This document shows positions 8,512 through 16,889 of a stretch of 64,000 bases of DNA, piece by piece. Both the position numbers and the translations under genes were made by a program. The number at the start of each line of letters is the position of its first letter. The stretch's first letter is position 1. Under the pieces are notes generated by a model, which saw nothing but the letters and a program-made list of their open reading frames with translations, searched no databases and was not told where the DNA came from. Source of the stretch: Marinimicrobium sp050113635 (GTDB lineage Bacteria > Pseudomonadota > Gammaproteobacteria > Pseudomonadales > Cellvibrionaceae). The stretch lies in assembly GCF_050113635.1 (NCBI RefSeq), contig NZ_JBNJLT010000005.1, forward strand, positions 124,001-188,000, written 5' to 3'.

Positions 8512-9990
8512 ATGGCAACGAGTAAGCAGACATTTCCGATTTCTCTAAAGCATTCAGCGTTGTTTCAGCAGGCCTGTTACATCGGCGGAGAATGGATTCA
8601 GTCCGACAGCGGCGACATGATTGATGTGGATAACCCGGCGAATGGGAAAATTATCGGACGGGTACCGGATTGTGGCAGCGCAGAAACAGCGCGAGCCATT
8701 GCCGCCGCGGACACGGCATTTCATCGCTGGAAAACAAAAACGGCCAACGAACGCAGTGAGTTGCTGTACCGCTGGTATGAACTAATGATCGAGCACACTG
8801 ACGATCTCGGTGCGCTGATGACCCTTGAGCAGGGCAAGCCGCTCGCCGAAGCCAAAGGCGAAGTGAACTACGCGGCGTCGTTTATAAAATGGTTTGCCGA
8901 AGAGGCGCGCCGCGCTTACGGGGAAACCATCCCCGGTGCCAAGCCGGATCAACATATCGTGGTGACGCGACAGCCGGTCGGGGTCACCTGCTGTATCACG
9001 CCCTGGAATTTCCCGGCCGCGATGATTACGCGCAAAGCCGGCGCCGCATTGGCGGCTGGTTGTAGCATGATTGTGCGACCTGCCGAGGCCACACCATTTA
9101 CGGCTCTGGCGCTGGGGTATCTCGCGCAGCAAGCGGGCATTCCCGACGGCGTATTGAATGTGATTACTGGAAAACCCAAACCCATTGCCGAAACACTGAC
9201 CAGCAGTCCGGTCGTGCGCAAGCTGAGCTTCACTGGTTCGACCGGTGTGGGCAGCCAGTTGATGGCACAGTGCGCGCAGCATATACAGAAAGTGTCGCTG
9301 GAACTTGGGGGCAATGCACCGTTCCTGGTATTTGACGATGCGGATATCGACAAGGCCGTGGAAGGGGCCATGGCTTCCAAGTTTCGTAATACCGGTCAAA
9401 CGTGCGTGTGCGCCAACCGGTTCCTGGTGCAGGACAGTGTGCACGACGCATTTGTCGAAAAGTTATCCGAGGCCATGAAAAGTCTGAAAGTGGGCGATGG
9501 CTTTGAAGAGGGTGTCACCCAATCGGCGTTGATTAACCGCGCGGCGGTGGAAAAAGTACAACAGCACTATCAGGACGCCATGAGCAAAGGTGCCACCCGT
9601 GTGTACGGCCCGGTGCCGGAAGGCAAGAATGGCAACTACGTCGAGCCGATCCTGCTGACCGGCGTCACGCCTGACATGCAATTGTGTCACGAAGAAACCT
9701 TCGGGCCGCTGGCGGCGATCATTCGCTTTAAAACGGAAGATGAGGCCATTCGTCTGGCGAACGATACGCCTTACGGGCTGGCCGCGTATTTCTACAGTCA
9801 GAATATTCATCGTGTGTGGCGCGTCGCCGATGCCTTGGAAAGCGGCATTATCGGTGTGAACGAAGGGGCCGTTTCCAACGCCGCTGCGCCCTTTGGTGGC
9901 ATGAAGGCGTCCGGTCTCGGTCGCGAGGGCTCTAGTCACGGTATGGAGGAATACCAGGAAATTAAATACCTCTGCATGGGAGGCGCGTAA
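8512..9990 (+). CDS. gabD: NAD(P)-dependent succinate-semialdehyde dehydrogenase family protein
   Basis: An aldehyde dehydrogenase of 492 residues, close to GabD length. It would oxidise succinate semialdehyde (or a similar short semialdehyde) to the acid. Family motifs are clear: 'PWNFPAAMITRKAGAALAAG' for cofactor binding, the general base Glu264 in 'LELGGNAPF', the catalytic Cys298 in 'GQTCVCANRF', and the C-terminal 'PFGGMKASGLGREG'. Two starts are possible. A GTG at 8467 has no ribosome-binding site, while the ATG at 8512 has AGGAG about 10 bases upstream and gives the normal N-terminus, so it is used here. A dehydrogenase gene follows 4 bases later, and a GABA aminotransferase-like gene lies in the same cluster, which supports a role in GABA or related amine degradation. 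Glutarate semialdehyde is an alternative substrate. Confidence 0.9.
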   Translation: MATSKQTFPISLKHSALFQQACYIGGEWIQSDSGDMIDVDNPANGKIIGRVPDCGSAETARAIAAADTAFHRWKTKTANERSELLYRWYELMIEHTDDLGALMTLEQGKPLAEAKGEVNYAASFIKWFAEEARRAYGETIPGAKPDQHIVVTRQPVGVTCCITPWNFPAAMITRKAGAALAAGCSMIVRPAEATPFTALALGYLAQQAGIPDGVLNVITGKPKPIAETLTSSPVVRKLSFTGSTGVGSQLMAQCAQHIQKVSLELGGNAPFLVFDDADIDKAVEGAMASKFRNTGQTCVCANRFLVQDSVHDAFVEKLSEAMKSLKVGDGFEEGVTQSALINRAAVEKVQQHYQDAMSKGATRVYGPVPEGKNGNYVEPILLTGVTPDMQLCHEETFGPLAAIIRFKTEDEAIRLANDTPYGLAAYFYSQNIHRVWRVADALESGIIGVNEGAVSNAAAPFGGMKASGLGREGSSHGMEEYQEIKYLCMGGA

Positions 9991-9994
9991 GCGT

Positions 9995-11149
9995 ATGGCG
10001 GCTCAATCCATCAAGTTGGCCCTGATGCCCGGAGACGGTATTGGCCTGGAAGTGATGGCCGCCGCCGAACAGGTGCTGGCGGCGTTGCGCGATCACTACC
10101 AGTTGCCGCTCAGCTGGGAACAGCTGGGCTGGCCATCGACCGGCTGGCATCGCGAACACGGGCAAATGATGCCCGACGATGGCCTGGAGCAACTGAAAAG
10201 GAACGGTTACGACGCCTTGCTGCTTGGTGCCCTGGGGGACCCCGGCCCGGCGAATGATCCCGAGCGTTATCGTTTGTCCGACAGTGTTTCGCTCGCCCCT
10301 TTGCTGACGTTCCGCAAAGGGTTGGACCTCTGGGCGTGTGAACGACCCGCACGGCTGCTGCCGGGCGCGCCGCAATACCTGGCCGACCCGAGAGCACGGG
10401 AGGTCGACATGCTCGTGATTCGTGAAAACAGCGAGGGTGAATACATTAATCAGGGCGGCCGACTGCGTGCCGGCAGCATTGATGAAGTGGCGAGTCAGCT
10501 TGAGATTTTCACCCGTCGCGCCGCTGAGCGCATCATCCGCCACGCCTTTGAAAGAGCGCAAGAGCGACAGCGGCGCCGCAAACACAATGGTGAAACCCGG
10601 GACTATCAATGTGATCGTGATCGCATAGCAACGGCGCAGGTTTGTCTTATTACCAAACGCAATGCCCAACCGCACTGGGGCGACATGTATACCGAGGTAT
10701 TTGACCAACTGGCCGGAGAATATCCGGGAGTTGGTGTACACCATGAACTGATCGATGCGGCCTGCATGAAATTCGTGCAGAGCCCGTGGCAATTTGATGT
10801 TGTTGTCGCCAGTAACCTTCACGGTGACATACTGACGGACCTTGCGGCCGTGCTCGCCGGCGGTCTCGGCGTCGCCCCCTCGTGCAATATCAACCCGGCC
10901 GACAAGACACTACCGGCACTGTTCGAGCCGACGCATGGCAGCGCTCCCGATATTGCCGGGCAGGGCATCGCCAACCCGACCGCCATGCTCCTCACCACCG
11001 CCATGATGCTCGACTGGCTCGATCTTGGTAAAGCGGCAGAAGCCCTCAGAAACGCCGTGGCGCAGGATATGCAAAGTACAGACAGCAAGCAAAGAAGTAC
11101 CGAAGAGATTACCCATACGATTCTACGCCGCATCAGGGAAAGCGCCTAA
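9995..11149 (+). CDS. isopropylmalate/tartrate/D-malate dehydrogenase family enzyme with internal basic insertion
   Basis: A 384-residue metal- and NAD-dependent beta-decarboxylating dehydrogenase. The N-terminal 'MPGDGIGLEV' is followed by 'RENSEGEYINQGG' (residues ~143-155), the shared catalytic-Tyr region. Then come the catalytic Lys221 region, the metal-binding aspartate segments 'DAACMKFV' and 'NLHGDILTDLAA', and 'EPTHGSAPDIAGQGIANP'. These forms are closest to tartrate dehydrogenase/D-malate dehydrogenase rather than LeuB. A very basic, Gln/Arg-rich stretch at about residues 189-213 appears to be an insertion before the catalytic lysine. A strong GGGAGG sits 11 bases before the ATG, and the gene starts 4 bases after gabD, so they are co-translated. 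The substrate is unknown; a 2-hydroxyacid diacid is likely. Confidence 0.85.
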   Translation: MAAQSIKLALMPGDGIGLEVMAAAEQVLAALRDHYQLPLSWEQLGWPSTGWHREHGQMMPDDGLEQLKRNGYDALLLGALGDPGPANDPERYRLSDSVSLAPLLTFRKGLDLWACERPARLLPGAPQYLADPRAREVDMLVIRENSEGEYINQGGRLRAGSIDEVASQLEIFTRRAAERIIRHAFERAQERQRRRKHNGETRDYQCDRDRIATAQVCLITKRNAQPHWGDMYTEVFDQLAGEYPGVGVHHELIDAACMKFVQSPWQFDVVVASNLHGDILTDLAAVLAGGLGVAPSCNINPADKTLPALFEPTHGSAPDIAGQGIANPTAMLLTTAMMLDWLDLGKAAEALRNAVAQDMQSTDSKQRSTEEITHTILRRIRESA

Positions 11150-11156
11150 ATGCGAA

Positions 11157-11258
11157 GGGAGCCGGGCATGGCGGACCGGAACCGTCTGCTGCCGGGAGCA
11201 GCAGTCGAGCTACAGGGACGTACTGGTTGCGTGTTCCGGTCCGCCATGCCCGGCTCCC
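11157..11258. repeat. 102-bp palindromic repeat element with perfect 26-bp arms
   Basis: The arms at 11157-11182 and 11233-11258 are perfect inverted repeats of 26 bases. The 50-base centre contains its own 7-bp hairpin (11186-11204, loop 5). The element starts 7 bases after the stop of the dehydrogenase gene and ends 105 bases before the aminotransferase gene. It has no coding capacity and no T-tract. It resembles the long palindromic intergenic repeats of some marine gammaproteobacteria (REP/MITE-like). It could stabilise or partly terminate the upstream mRNA. No second copy was found by eye in this window. Confidence 0.75.
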
Positions 11259-11363
11259 GCCTCACACGTTTTATGACTGGCCTCACAAAGTAAGTGCTGA
11301 ACGGTCAGAGTAAAAACCCTTAAAGCCACAGAAAGTCACAGAAAGCCACAGGAGAAAACGCTA

Positions 11364-12623
11364 ATGAGCCACCTCTCACCCCTCCTGAAACAATCCAGCA
11401 AAGTCTGTGTCGATAGCGGCGAAGGCGCCTGGCTCTACGACACCAATGGCAAACGCTATCTCGATTTCACCTCCGGCATCGGGGTTACCAGCACCGGTCA
11501 CAGCCACCCCGACGTGGTTAAAGCCGCACAGGCACAAGTCGCCAAAGTGATCCACGCGCAGTACACCACGGTCACCCACGAGCCCATGCTCACACTTACC
11601 GATCGGCTGGTGAAAAAAATGCCCAAGGGACTGGACTCCGTCGCTTTCAGCAACTCCGGTTCCGAAGCCGTGGAGATGGCGCTACGCCTCGCACGCCATG
11701 CGACGGGTCGTGCCAACATTCTCACGTTTCACGGTGGCTTCCACGGACGCACCATGGGTGCTGCGTCGCTGACAACATCGGGCACCAAAGTGCGCACCGG
11801 ATTTCATCCGATGATGGGTGGCGTGGTTACTTCGCCATTTCCACATGCCTACCGTTACGGTTGGGACGAAAAAACCGCCGTGGATTTCTGTCTTCGTGAG
11901 CTTGACGAAATCCTCAAAACCCACAGCGCTCCCAGCGACACCGCCGCCATGATGATTGAGCCGGTGCAGGGCGAGTACGGTTACTACCCAGCGCCCGATG
12001 CTTTTTTGCAAGGCATCGCGGAGCGCTGCAAACAGCACGGAATCCTGTTGATCGCCGATGAAATTCAGGCGGGCTATGGGCGTACCGGAGACTTCTGGAG
12101 TCATACACGGTCCGGCATTCAGCCCGATATTGTGATCACCGCCAAGGGTCTGGCCAGCGGCTTTCCGCTGTCTGCTATCGCCGCGTCCGAGTCCTTGATG
12201 AGCAAAGGGCTGGCCGGTTCCCAAGGGGGAACCTACGGGGCTAACGCAGTGGCCTGCGCGGCGGCACTGGCAACCCTTGAGGTCGTGGAAAAAGAAAAGC
12301 TGGTAGAGAATGCCGCCAAGCGCGGACAACAACTGGGCGAACGTCTGGAAGCGTACCAAAAGGAATACGCCTGGATTGATGATTTACGTGGACGCGGTTT
12401 AATGCTGGGTATGGAAATTGCCCACAGTCCGGACCGGCCCCGGGGTGACATTGCCGAGCGAATCGCCAAAGCCGCGGAAGAGCGCGGACTGTTACTGCTG
12501 CGATGCGGCACTAGTGGACAGATCATTCGCTGGCTCCCACCGTTAGTCGTAACGGAAGAACAGATTAATGAAGCGACGGATGTGTTCGGGTGCGTACTGG
12601 AAGGCATCGAGGACGAGAAATAA
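11364..12623 (+). CDS. class III PLP-dependent aminotransferase (4-aminobutyrate aminotransferase-like)
   Basis: A 419-residue fold-type I aminotransferase. It shows 'FSNSGSEAVEMALRLAR' (PLP phosphate binding), 'GGFHGRTMGAASLT', the PLP-stacking aspartate in 'LLIADEIQAGYGRTG', and the Schiff-base Lys261 in 'ITAKGLASGFPL'. Class III enzymes transfer amino groups from omega-amines or GABA to 2-oxoglutarate or pyruvate. Beside the semialdehyde dehydrogenase, GABA or a similar omega-amino acid is the likely donor, but specificity cannot be read from the sequence, and acetylornithine-type activity is an alternative. It lies 214 bases after the preceding gene, across the palindromic element, and 4 bases before the hydroxyacid dehydrogenase. 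It heads a tight run of five genes. Confidence 0.85.
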   Translation: MSHLSPLLKQSSKVCVDSGEGAWLYDTNGKRYLDFTSGIGVTSTGHSHPDVVKAAQAQVAKVIHAQYTTVTHEPMLTLTDRLVKKMPKGLDSVAFSNSGSEAVEMALRLARHATGRANILTFHGGFHGRTMGAASLTTSGTKVRTGFHPMMGGVVTSPFPHAYRYGWDEKTAVDFCLRELDEILKTHSAPSDTAAMMIEPVQGEYGYYPAPDAFLQGIAERCKQHGILLIADEIQAGYGRTGDFWSHTRSGIQPDIVITAKGLASGFPLSAIAASESLMSKGLAGSQGGTYGANAVACAAALATLEVVEKEKLVENAAKRGQQLGERLEAYQKEYAWIDDLRGRGLMLGMEIAHSPDRPRGDIAERIAKAAEERGLLLLRCGTSGQIIRWLPPLVVTEEQINEATDVFGCVLEGIEDEK

Positions 12624-12627
12624 AGTC

Positions 12628-13569
12628 ATGACAGAAGTATTGATCCTCACCGCTGATGATGAGCCGGATTTGCCGGGCCTTGATGATTTGCCGGAAACGG
12701 TCACTGTGACTCATATACGCGATGAAGTCTCGCTGAAAGCGGGCCTTACCCGTGCCGATATTCTGGTGGTGACCGACTTCCGTTCTGGCATGATTGAACG
12801 TGTCTGGCCGTCGAAGACCAGCATTCGCTGGGTCCACGCCACCAGTGCGGGTGTCGACGCGTTGATGTTCCCGGCGCTGCGTGACAGCGACATACCCATC
12901 ACCAATGCACGGGGCATTTTCAACCGTGGTATTGCAGAGTATGTGTTGGGAGCCATTCTCTTATTCGCTAAAGATACGTTGGGCAATGTGCATTATCAGA
13001 GTCAGCATCGTTGGCAACATCGCGAGACAAGACTGATCGAAAAGCAGCGCGCACTGATCGTGGGCGCGGGCTCCATCGGCACGACCGTGGCCCGGTTGCT
13101 CAGCGCCGCTGGTCTGGAAGTGGAGGGCATTGCCCGCACTGAGCGGGACGTGGAAGGTTTTGTAAAAGTCCATGAGCAGTCGCGTATCCACGAACGAATC
13201 GCCCATGCCGATTATGTCGTCATTACGGCACCGCTGACGTCCGATACTGAAGGACTGTTTGACGAGGCGCTGTTCAACGCCATGAAGCCTTCAGCGTGTC
13301 TGATCAATGTGGGGCGTGGACCGATTGTGCAAACCGATGCGTTGCTGTCCGCGTTGGATCGCGGGCCGTTAGCGGGCGCGGCGCTGGATGTGTTCGAGCA
13401 GGAACCTCTACCGGAAGATCACCCATTGTGGGATAAACCCAACGTGATGATGTCCGCCCACATGGCCGGTGACTTTGTTGGCTGGCGACGCGCACTCGGC
13501 GAACAGTTTACGGCCAACTTCGCACGCTGGCAGGCGGGCGACACACTCGACAACCTGGTGAGCCATTGA
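12628..13569 (+). CDS. D-2-hydroxyacid dehydrogenase
   Basis: A 313-residue NAD(P)-dependent D-isomer-specific 2-hydroxyacid dehydrogenase, reducing a 2-keto acid to the D-hydroxy acid or the reverse. The nucleotide-binding motif GAGSIG is at 146-151. The catalytic residues are Arg230 in 'LINVGRGP', Glu259 in 'DVFEQEPLPEDHPLW' and His278 in 'MSAHMAG'. The ATG at 12628 is used because it lies just after the aminotransferase stop and gives a normal N-terminus; a longer frame would run back into that gene. In this cluster it could handle the keto acid released by one of the two aminotransferases. The sequence resembles the GhrA/SerA-like group, so glyoxylate or hydroxypyruvate reductase activity is possible. 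Confidence 0.87.
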   Translation: MTEVLILTADDEPDLPGLDDLPETVTVTHIRDEVSLKAGLTRADILVVTDFRSGMIERVWPSKTSIRWVHATSAGVDALMFPALRDSDIPITNARGIFNRGIAEYVLGAILLFAKDTLGNVHYQSQHRWQHRETRLIEKQRALIVGAGSIGTTVARLLSAAGLEVEGIARTERDVEGFVKVHEQSRIHERIAHADYVVITAPLTSDTEGLFDEALFNAMKPSACLINVGRGPIVQTDALLSALDRGPLAGAALDVFEQEPLPEDHPLWDKPNVMMSAHMAGDFVGWRRALGEQFTANFARWQAGDTLDNLVSH

Positions 13570-13579
13570 GGAGACGTCC

Positions 13580-14986
13580 ATGAGCCAAGACATCCTGCGT
13601 ATGACCGCTGTGCAACTGCTGGAGCAATACCGGGACAAAACCCTGTCCCCAGTTGAAGTTTCCACCGCCATGCTTGATCAAATCGAGAGAGTGGACGGTG
13701 CCACCAATGGCTTTTGCCTGGTGGACAGGGAGACCACTCTGGAACTGGCCAAGGCCTCAGAGCAGCGGTACAGTCAGGGGCAGACGCAGGGTTCACTGGA
13801 TGGGGTGCCGGTGGCGGTGAAGGATGTGTTCCTCACACCCATGTGGCCTACCGTCAAAGGCTCCAAAACCGTCGATCCGGACTCCACGTTGAACAAATCC
13901 GCGCCGTCCACCGCCGCTATGGCCCGACATGGCTACGTGCCCATCGGCAAAACCACCACGCCGGAGTTCGGCTGGAAAGGCGTGACGGACAACCCCATTG
14001 ATGGTGTGACCAATAACCCCTGGAACCCCGACAAGACCTCCGGCGGTTCCAGCGGCGGTAGCGGCGTGGCAGTAGCGCTGGGGATGGCACCGCTGGCTCT
14101 CGGTACCGATGCCGGTGGTTCCATCCGTATTCCCGCCTCGTTCTGCGGCATCGTGGGGCTGAAACCCTCTTTTGGTGAAGTGCCACACTGGCCGGCCAGC
14201 CCGTTTGGCACACTGGCCCACGCTGGCCCGATGACCTGGACCGTGGAAGACTGCGCACTGATGATGAACGTCCTGGCCGAATCCGATCACCGCGATACCA
14301 ACGCGGTGCCGCGTCGGCACATCGACTACATGGCTAATTTGGGGCGCAGTATCAAGGGGCTGAAAATTGCCTACAGCCCCAATCTCGGTTATGTGGATGT
14401 CGATCCCGAAGTGGAAGCCGCCGTCGCCAAGGCCGTGGATGTGTTCAAGGAACTGGGCGCGGAAATCGTGCGTTGCGATCCCGGCTTCAGTGATCCTCTG
14501 CCTGCATTCGGCCACCTGTTCTACGGTGGCGCGGCCAACGCGATGCGTGACCTGGGCAATAAAAAACGCGAGAACATGGACCCGGAACTCGTCAAGGTTG
14601 CCGAGAAAGCCAGCCGTCTTTCCATGCTGGATTATATGGGCGCGGTGAACGAGTCCATGGCGCTGCGCGAGCGTATGGCCAACTTTCATCAGAAGTACGA
14701 TCTGCTGTTGACGCCCACACTGCCAATTACCGCCTTCAAAACCGGTCGGGAAGTGCCGGAAGATTGGCCGACCACTCGCTGGCCAACCTGGACGCCGTTT
14801 ACCTACCCATTCAACATGACAGGGCAACCGGGCCTGTCCGTTCCCTGCGGATTCGACAGCAACGGTTTGCCCATCGGGTTACAGCTCGTCGGTGCACGCT
14901 TTAACGATGCGTTGGTGCTGCAAGCGGGCCATGCCTATCAACAGGCCAACGATTTGACTAATCGTCGTCCAGCGCTGATGTCCTGA
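13580..14986 (+). CDS. amidase signature family hydrolase
   Basis: A 468-residue amidase with the Ser-cisSer-Lys triad: Lys81 in 'VAVKDVF', the cis-Ser in 'GGSSGGSG' (Ser157) and the nucleophile Ser181 in 'GTDAGGSIRIPASFCG'. It hydrolyses an amide to acid plus ammonia or amine in the cytoplasm; no signal peptide is visible. GatA belongs to the same family, but gatB/gatC are absent here and the window has a GlnRS gene, so a catabolic amidase is more likely. It sits 10 bases after the hydroxyacid dehydrogenase stop with GAGGAG upstream and 19 bases before the next aminotransferase. The context implies that an amide-linked nitrogen compound enters the pathway. The substrate is unknown. Confidence 0.88.
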   Translation: MSQDILRMTAVQLLEQYRDKTLSPVEVSTAMLDQIERVDGATNGFCLVDRETTLELAKASEQRYSQGQTQGSLDGVPVAVKDVFLTPMWPTVKGSKTVDPDSTLNKSAPSTAAMARHGYVPIGKTTTPEFGWKGVTDNPIDGVTNNPWNPDKTSGGSSGGSGVAVALGMAPLALGTDAGGSIRIPASFCGIVGLKPSFGEVPHWPASPFGTLAHAGPMTWTVEDCALMMNVLAESDHRDTNAVPRRHIDYMANLGRSIKGLKIAYSPNLGYVDVDPEVEAAVAKAVDVFKELGAEIVRCDPGFSDPLPAFGHLFYGGAANAMRDLGNKKRENMDPELVKVAEKASRLSMLDYMGAVNESMALRERMANFHQKYDLLLTPTLPITAFKTGREVPEDWPTTRWPTWTPFTYPFNMTGQPGLSVPCGFDSNGLPIGLQLVGARFNDALVLQAGHAYQQANDLTNRRPALMS

Positions 14987-15005
14987 CGTTGAGGAGAGAG
15001 TACCG

Positions 15006-16211
15006 ATGCCACTGAGCAATATGGATTTCGAGTTCTACGAGTCCGAGGATCCCATTTGGAACCCGGCCCTGATGACCATGCCGATTCCCGGGATTCGCAA
15101 AATGGTGAACCTCGCGTCCAATCTGGAGGACGTGATTCATTTATCCATCGGGCAACCGGATTTGCCCGCCCCGCAAAACGTGGTAAATGCGGCGGTGGAA
15201 GCGATGCAGCGCGGGCAGACGGGTTACACCATGGATGCCGGCTTGCCGGAACTGCTGGAATCCCTGGCGATTTATTACGGTGAGCGTTACCAACGGACTC
15301 TGAGTCCCGAGAACATCATGATCACCACCGGAGCCACCGAAGCGCTGTACCTCGCGTTGACGGCCGTCTCGGCACCGGGTCGGCACTTTATCGTGCCCGA
15401 TCCGGCCTTTATGCTGTATTCACCGCTGATACGCATGAACGGAGGGGAAGTGACGGAGATTCCCACCCGCGCCGAAAACAATCATCAGATCGATCCGCAG
15501 GAAGTGATCGATGCGATTGAACCGCACACCTACGGCATCGTACTGAATTCGCCCAGTAACCCTACCGGCACCGTTTACCCGCGCGAGACGTTGGAGGCCA
15601 TTGTTGAAGAGGCGGCTTACCGGGGTATTCAAATCATTAGCGACGAAGTGTACGACCACCTGATTTACGACGGTAAAACTTATCCGTCGGTACTGTCTTG
15701 CTGCAGTGACCTGGACCATGTCATGGTGGCCAGCAGCTTTTCCAAAACCTACAGCATGGCAGGTATGCGGATCGGCTGGCTGATTGGCAGCCAGGGCGCC
15801 ATCAAAAAGCTGCGCCGATACCATATGTTTACCACGACGGTGGCCAATACCCCATGCCAATGGGCGGGTGTTGAAGCGCTGCATGGCAGCAATGAATTCA
15901 TTAACTATATGCTCAATGAGTACACCCAGCGCCGCGACCGGTTAGTCGAACTGGTGGAGCAAACGCCGCATTTGACCGGCTATAAACCCGAAGGCGCCTT
16001 CTACCTGTTTCCCTCGCTGCCCGAAGGCGCCAATGGAACCAACGTCGCCTTGCGCCTGCTGAAAGAAACCGGCGTGTGCACCATTCCCGGCGAGACTTTC
16101 GGCAGCAGCTGTGCCAACTCTCTGCGCCTGAGTTATTCCACCTCCATTGAAAACATTGAAAAAGCCTTTGAGAGAATCATCCCCTGGATGGAACAGCAGG
16201 ACTTCGACTGA
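15006..16211 (+). CDS. class I/II PLP-dependent aminotransferase
   Basis: A 401-residue fold-type I aminotransferase of the AspC/MalY-like group. It carries 'HLSIGQPDLPAP', 'TTGATEALYLAL', 'LNSPSNPTGTVYP', the PLP-contacting 'IISDEVYDHLIYDG' and the Schiff-base Lys247 in 'SSFSKTYSMAGMRIGW'. The ribosome-binding site GAGGAG is clear. It is the sixth gene of the cluster and would move an amino group between an alpha-amino acid and 2-oxoglutarate or pyruvate, with the keto acid then possibly reduced by the cluster's D-hydroxyacid dehydrogenase. Aspartate, aromatic amino acids or glutamine/kynurenine-type substrates are all possible. Its last codons are followed after 4 bases by the HD protein gene. 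Confidence 0.87.
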   Translation: MPLSNMDFEFYESEDPIWNPALMTMPIPGIRKMVNLASNLEDVIHLSIGQPDLPAPQNVVNAAVEAMQRGQTGYTMDAGLPELLESLAIYYGERYQRTLSPENIMITTGATEALYLALTAVSAPGRHFIVPDPAFMLYSPLIRMNGGEVTEIPTRAENNHQIDPQEVIDAIEPHTYGIVLNSPSNPTGTVYPRETLEAIVEEAAYRGIQIISDEVYDHLIYDGKTYPSVLSCCSDLDHVMVASSFSKTYSMAGMRIGWLIGSQGAIKKLRRYHMFTTTVANTPCQWAGVEALHGSNEFINYMLNEYTQRRDRLVELVEQTPHLTGYKPEGAFYLFPSLPEGANGTNVALRLLKETGVCTIPGETFGSSCANSLRLSYSTSIENIEKAFERIIPWMEQQDFD

Positions 16212-16215
16212 GCCT

Positions 16216-16800
16216 ATGAACGCCGATCAGGTTTCCGCGTTTGCCCACTATCTGAGCGAACTGGACGCATTGAAAACCGTCAACCGTCGCAGTTACATAC
16301 AAGGCGGCACCCGTCTGGAAAACTCCGCCGAGCATTCCTGGCATCTCGCCATGGCTTGCTGGACGCTGTCGGAGTTTCTGGACGACGACTACGATATGGA
16401 AGCGCTGCTAAAAATGGCATTGGTACATGACGTGGGTGAAGTGGACGCCGGAGATACCTTTCTTTACAGTGCGGCGCGCAAAGACGCCGCCGGCCCCGAG
16501 CGTGAATGCGTGCTCCGCTTTGGTGAACATCCGGGCAATCCGGCTCACGACTTTGTGCCGCTCTGGGATGAACAGGAAACCGGCACCGGCAAGGAAACCC
16601 GCCTGCTGAAAGTCGTCGACCGTCTTTTACCGTTTATGCTGAACGTGAACAGCCAGGGCAGGGCGTGGATCGAAAACGGCGTGGCCAAATCCCAGGTGCT
16701 GGCGGCGCACGCCTTTATCGCGGATGAAATCCCTGCACTGCACCGCTGGATGGCAAATAGAGTCGAGGAGGCGGTGGCGAATGGGTGGTTGAAGGAATAG
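16216..16800 (+). CDS. HD-domain hydrolase (YfbR-like)
   Basis: A 194-residue HD superfamily protein with the metal ligands His40 in 'NSAEHSWH', His71-Asp72 in 'LVHDVGEVDAGDTF' and a further Asp downstream. Related small HD proteins include the 5'-deoxynucleotidase YfbR and uncharacterised phosphohydrolases. The start at 16216 is chosen because it follows the aminotransferase stop by 4 bases and gives the family N-terminus. A longer frame runs into the upstream gene. It ends just before a strong bidirectional terminator, so it is the last gene of the cluster. A nucleotide or phosphomonoester substrate is expected, and no link with amine catabolism is obvious, so it may simply be a passenger. 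Confidence 0.82.
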   Translation: MNADQVSAFAHYLSELDALKTVNRRSYIQGGTRLENSAEHSWHLAMACWTLSEFLDDDYDMEALLKMALVHDVGEVDAGDTFLYSAARKDAAGPERECVLRFGEHPGNPAHDFVPLWDEQETGTGKETRLLKVVDRLLPFMLNVNSQGRAWIENGVAKSQVLAAHAFIADEIPALHRWMANRVEEAVANGWLKE

Positions 16801-16812
16801 CAAGTGCCTACG

Positions 16813-16845
16813 AAAATCCACCCACTGGATAGCGGGTGGATTTTT
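16813..16845. terminator. bidirectional intrinsic terminator
   Basis: Perfect 11-bp inverted repeat (16813-16823 with 16834-16844), loop of 10, flanked by A-run on the left and T-run on the right. It can end the plus-strand catabolic cluster and the minus-strand TonB receptor gene, which converge here. Confidence 0.85.
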
Positions 16846-16889
16846 CAGAAATGCTCACCGTATCAATGAGCGGATTCGGACTGTTTTGA

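Noticed and set aside
13580..14986. Amidase as GatA of the transamidation pathway
   Set aside because: gatB and gatC are not nearby and the window contains a complete glutaminyl-tRNA synthetase.
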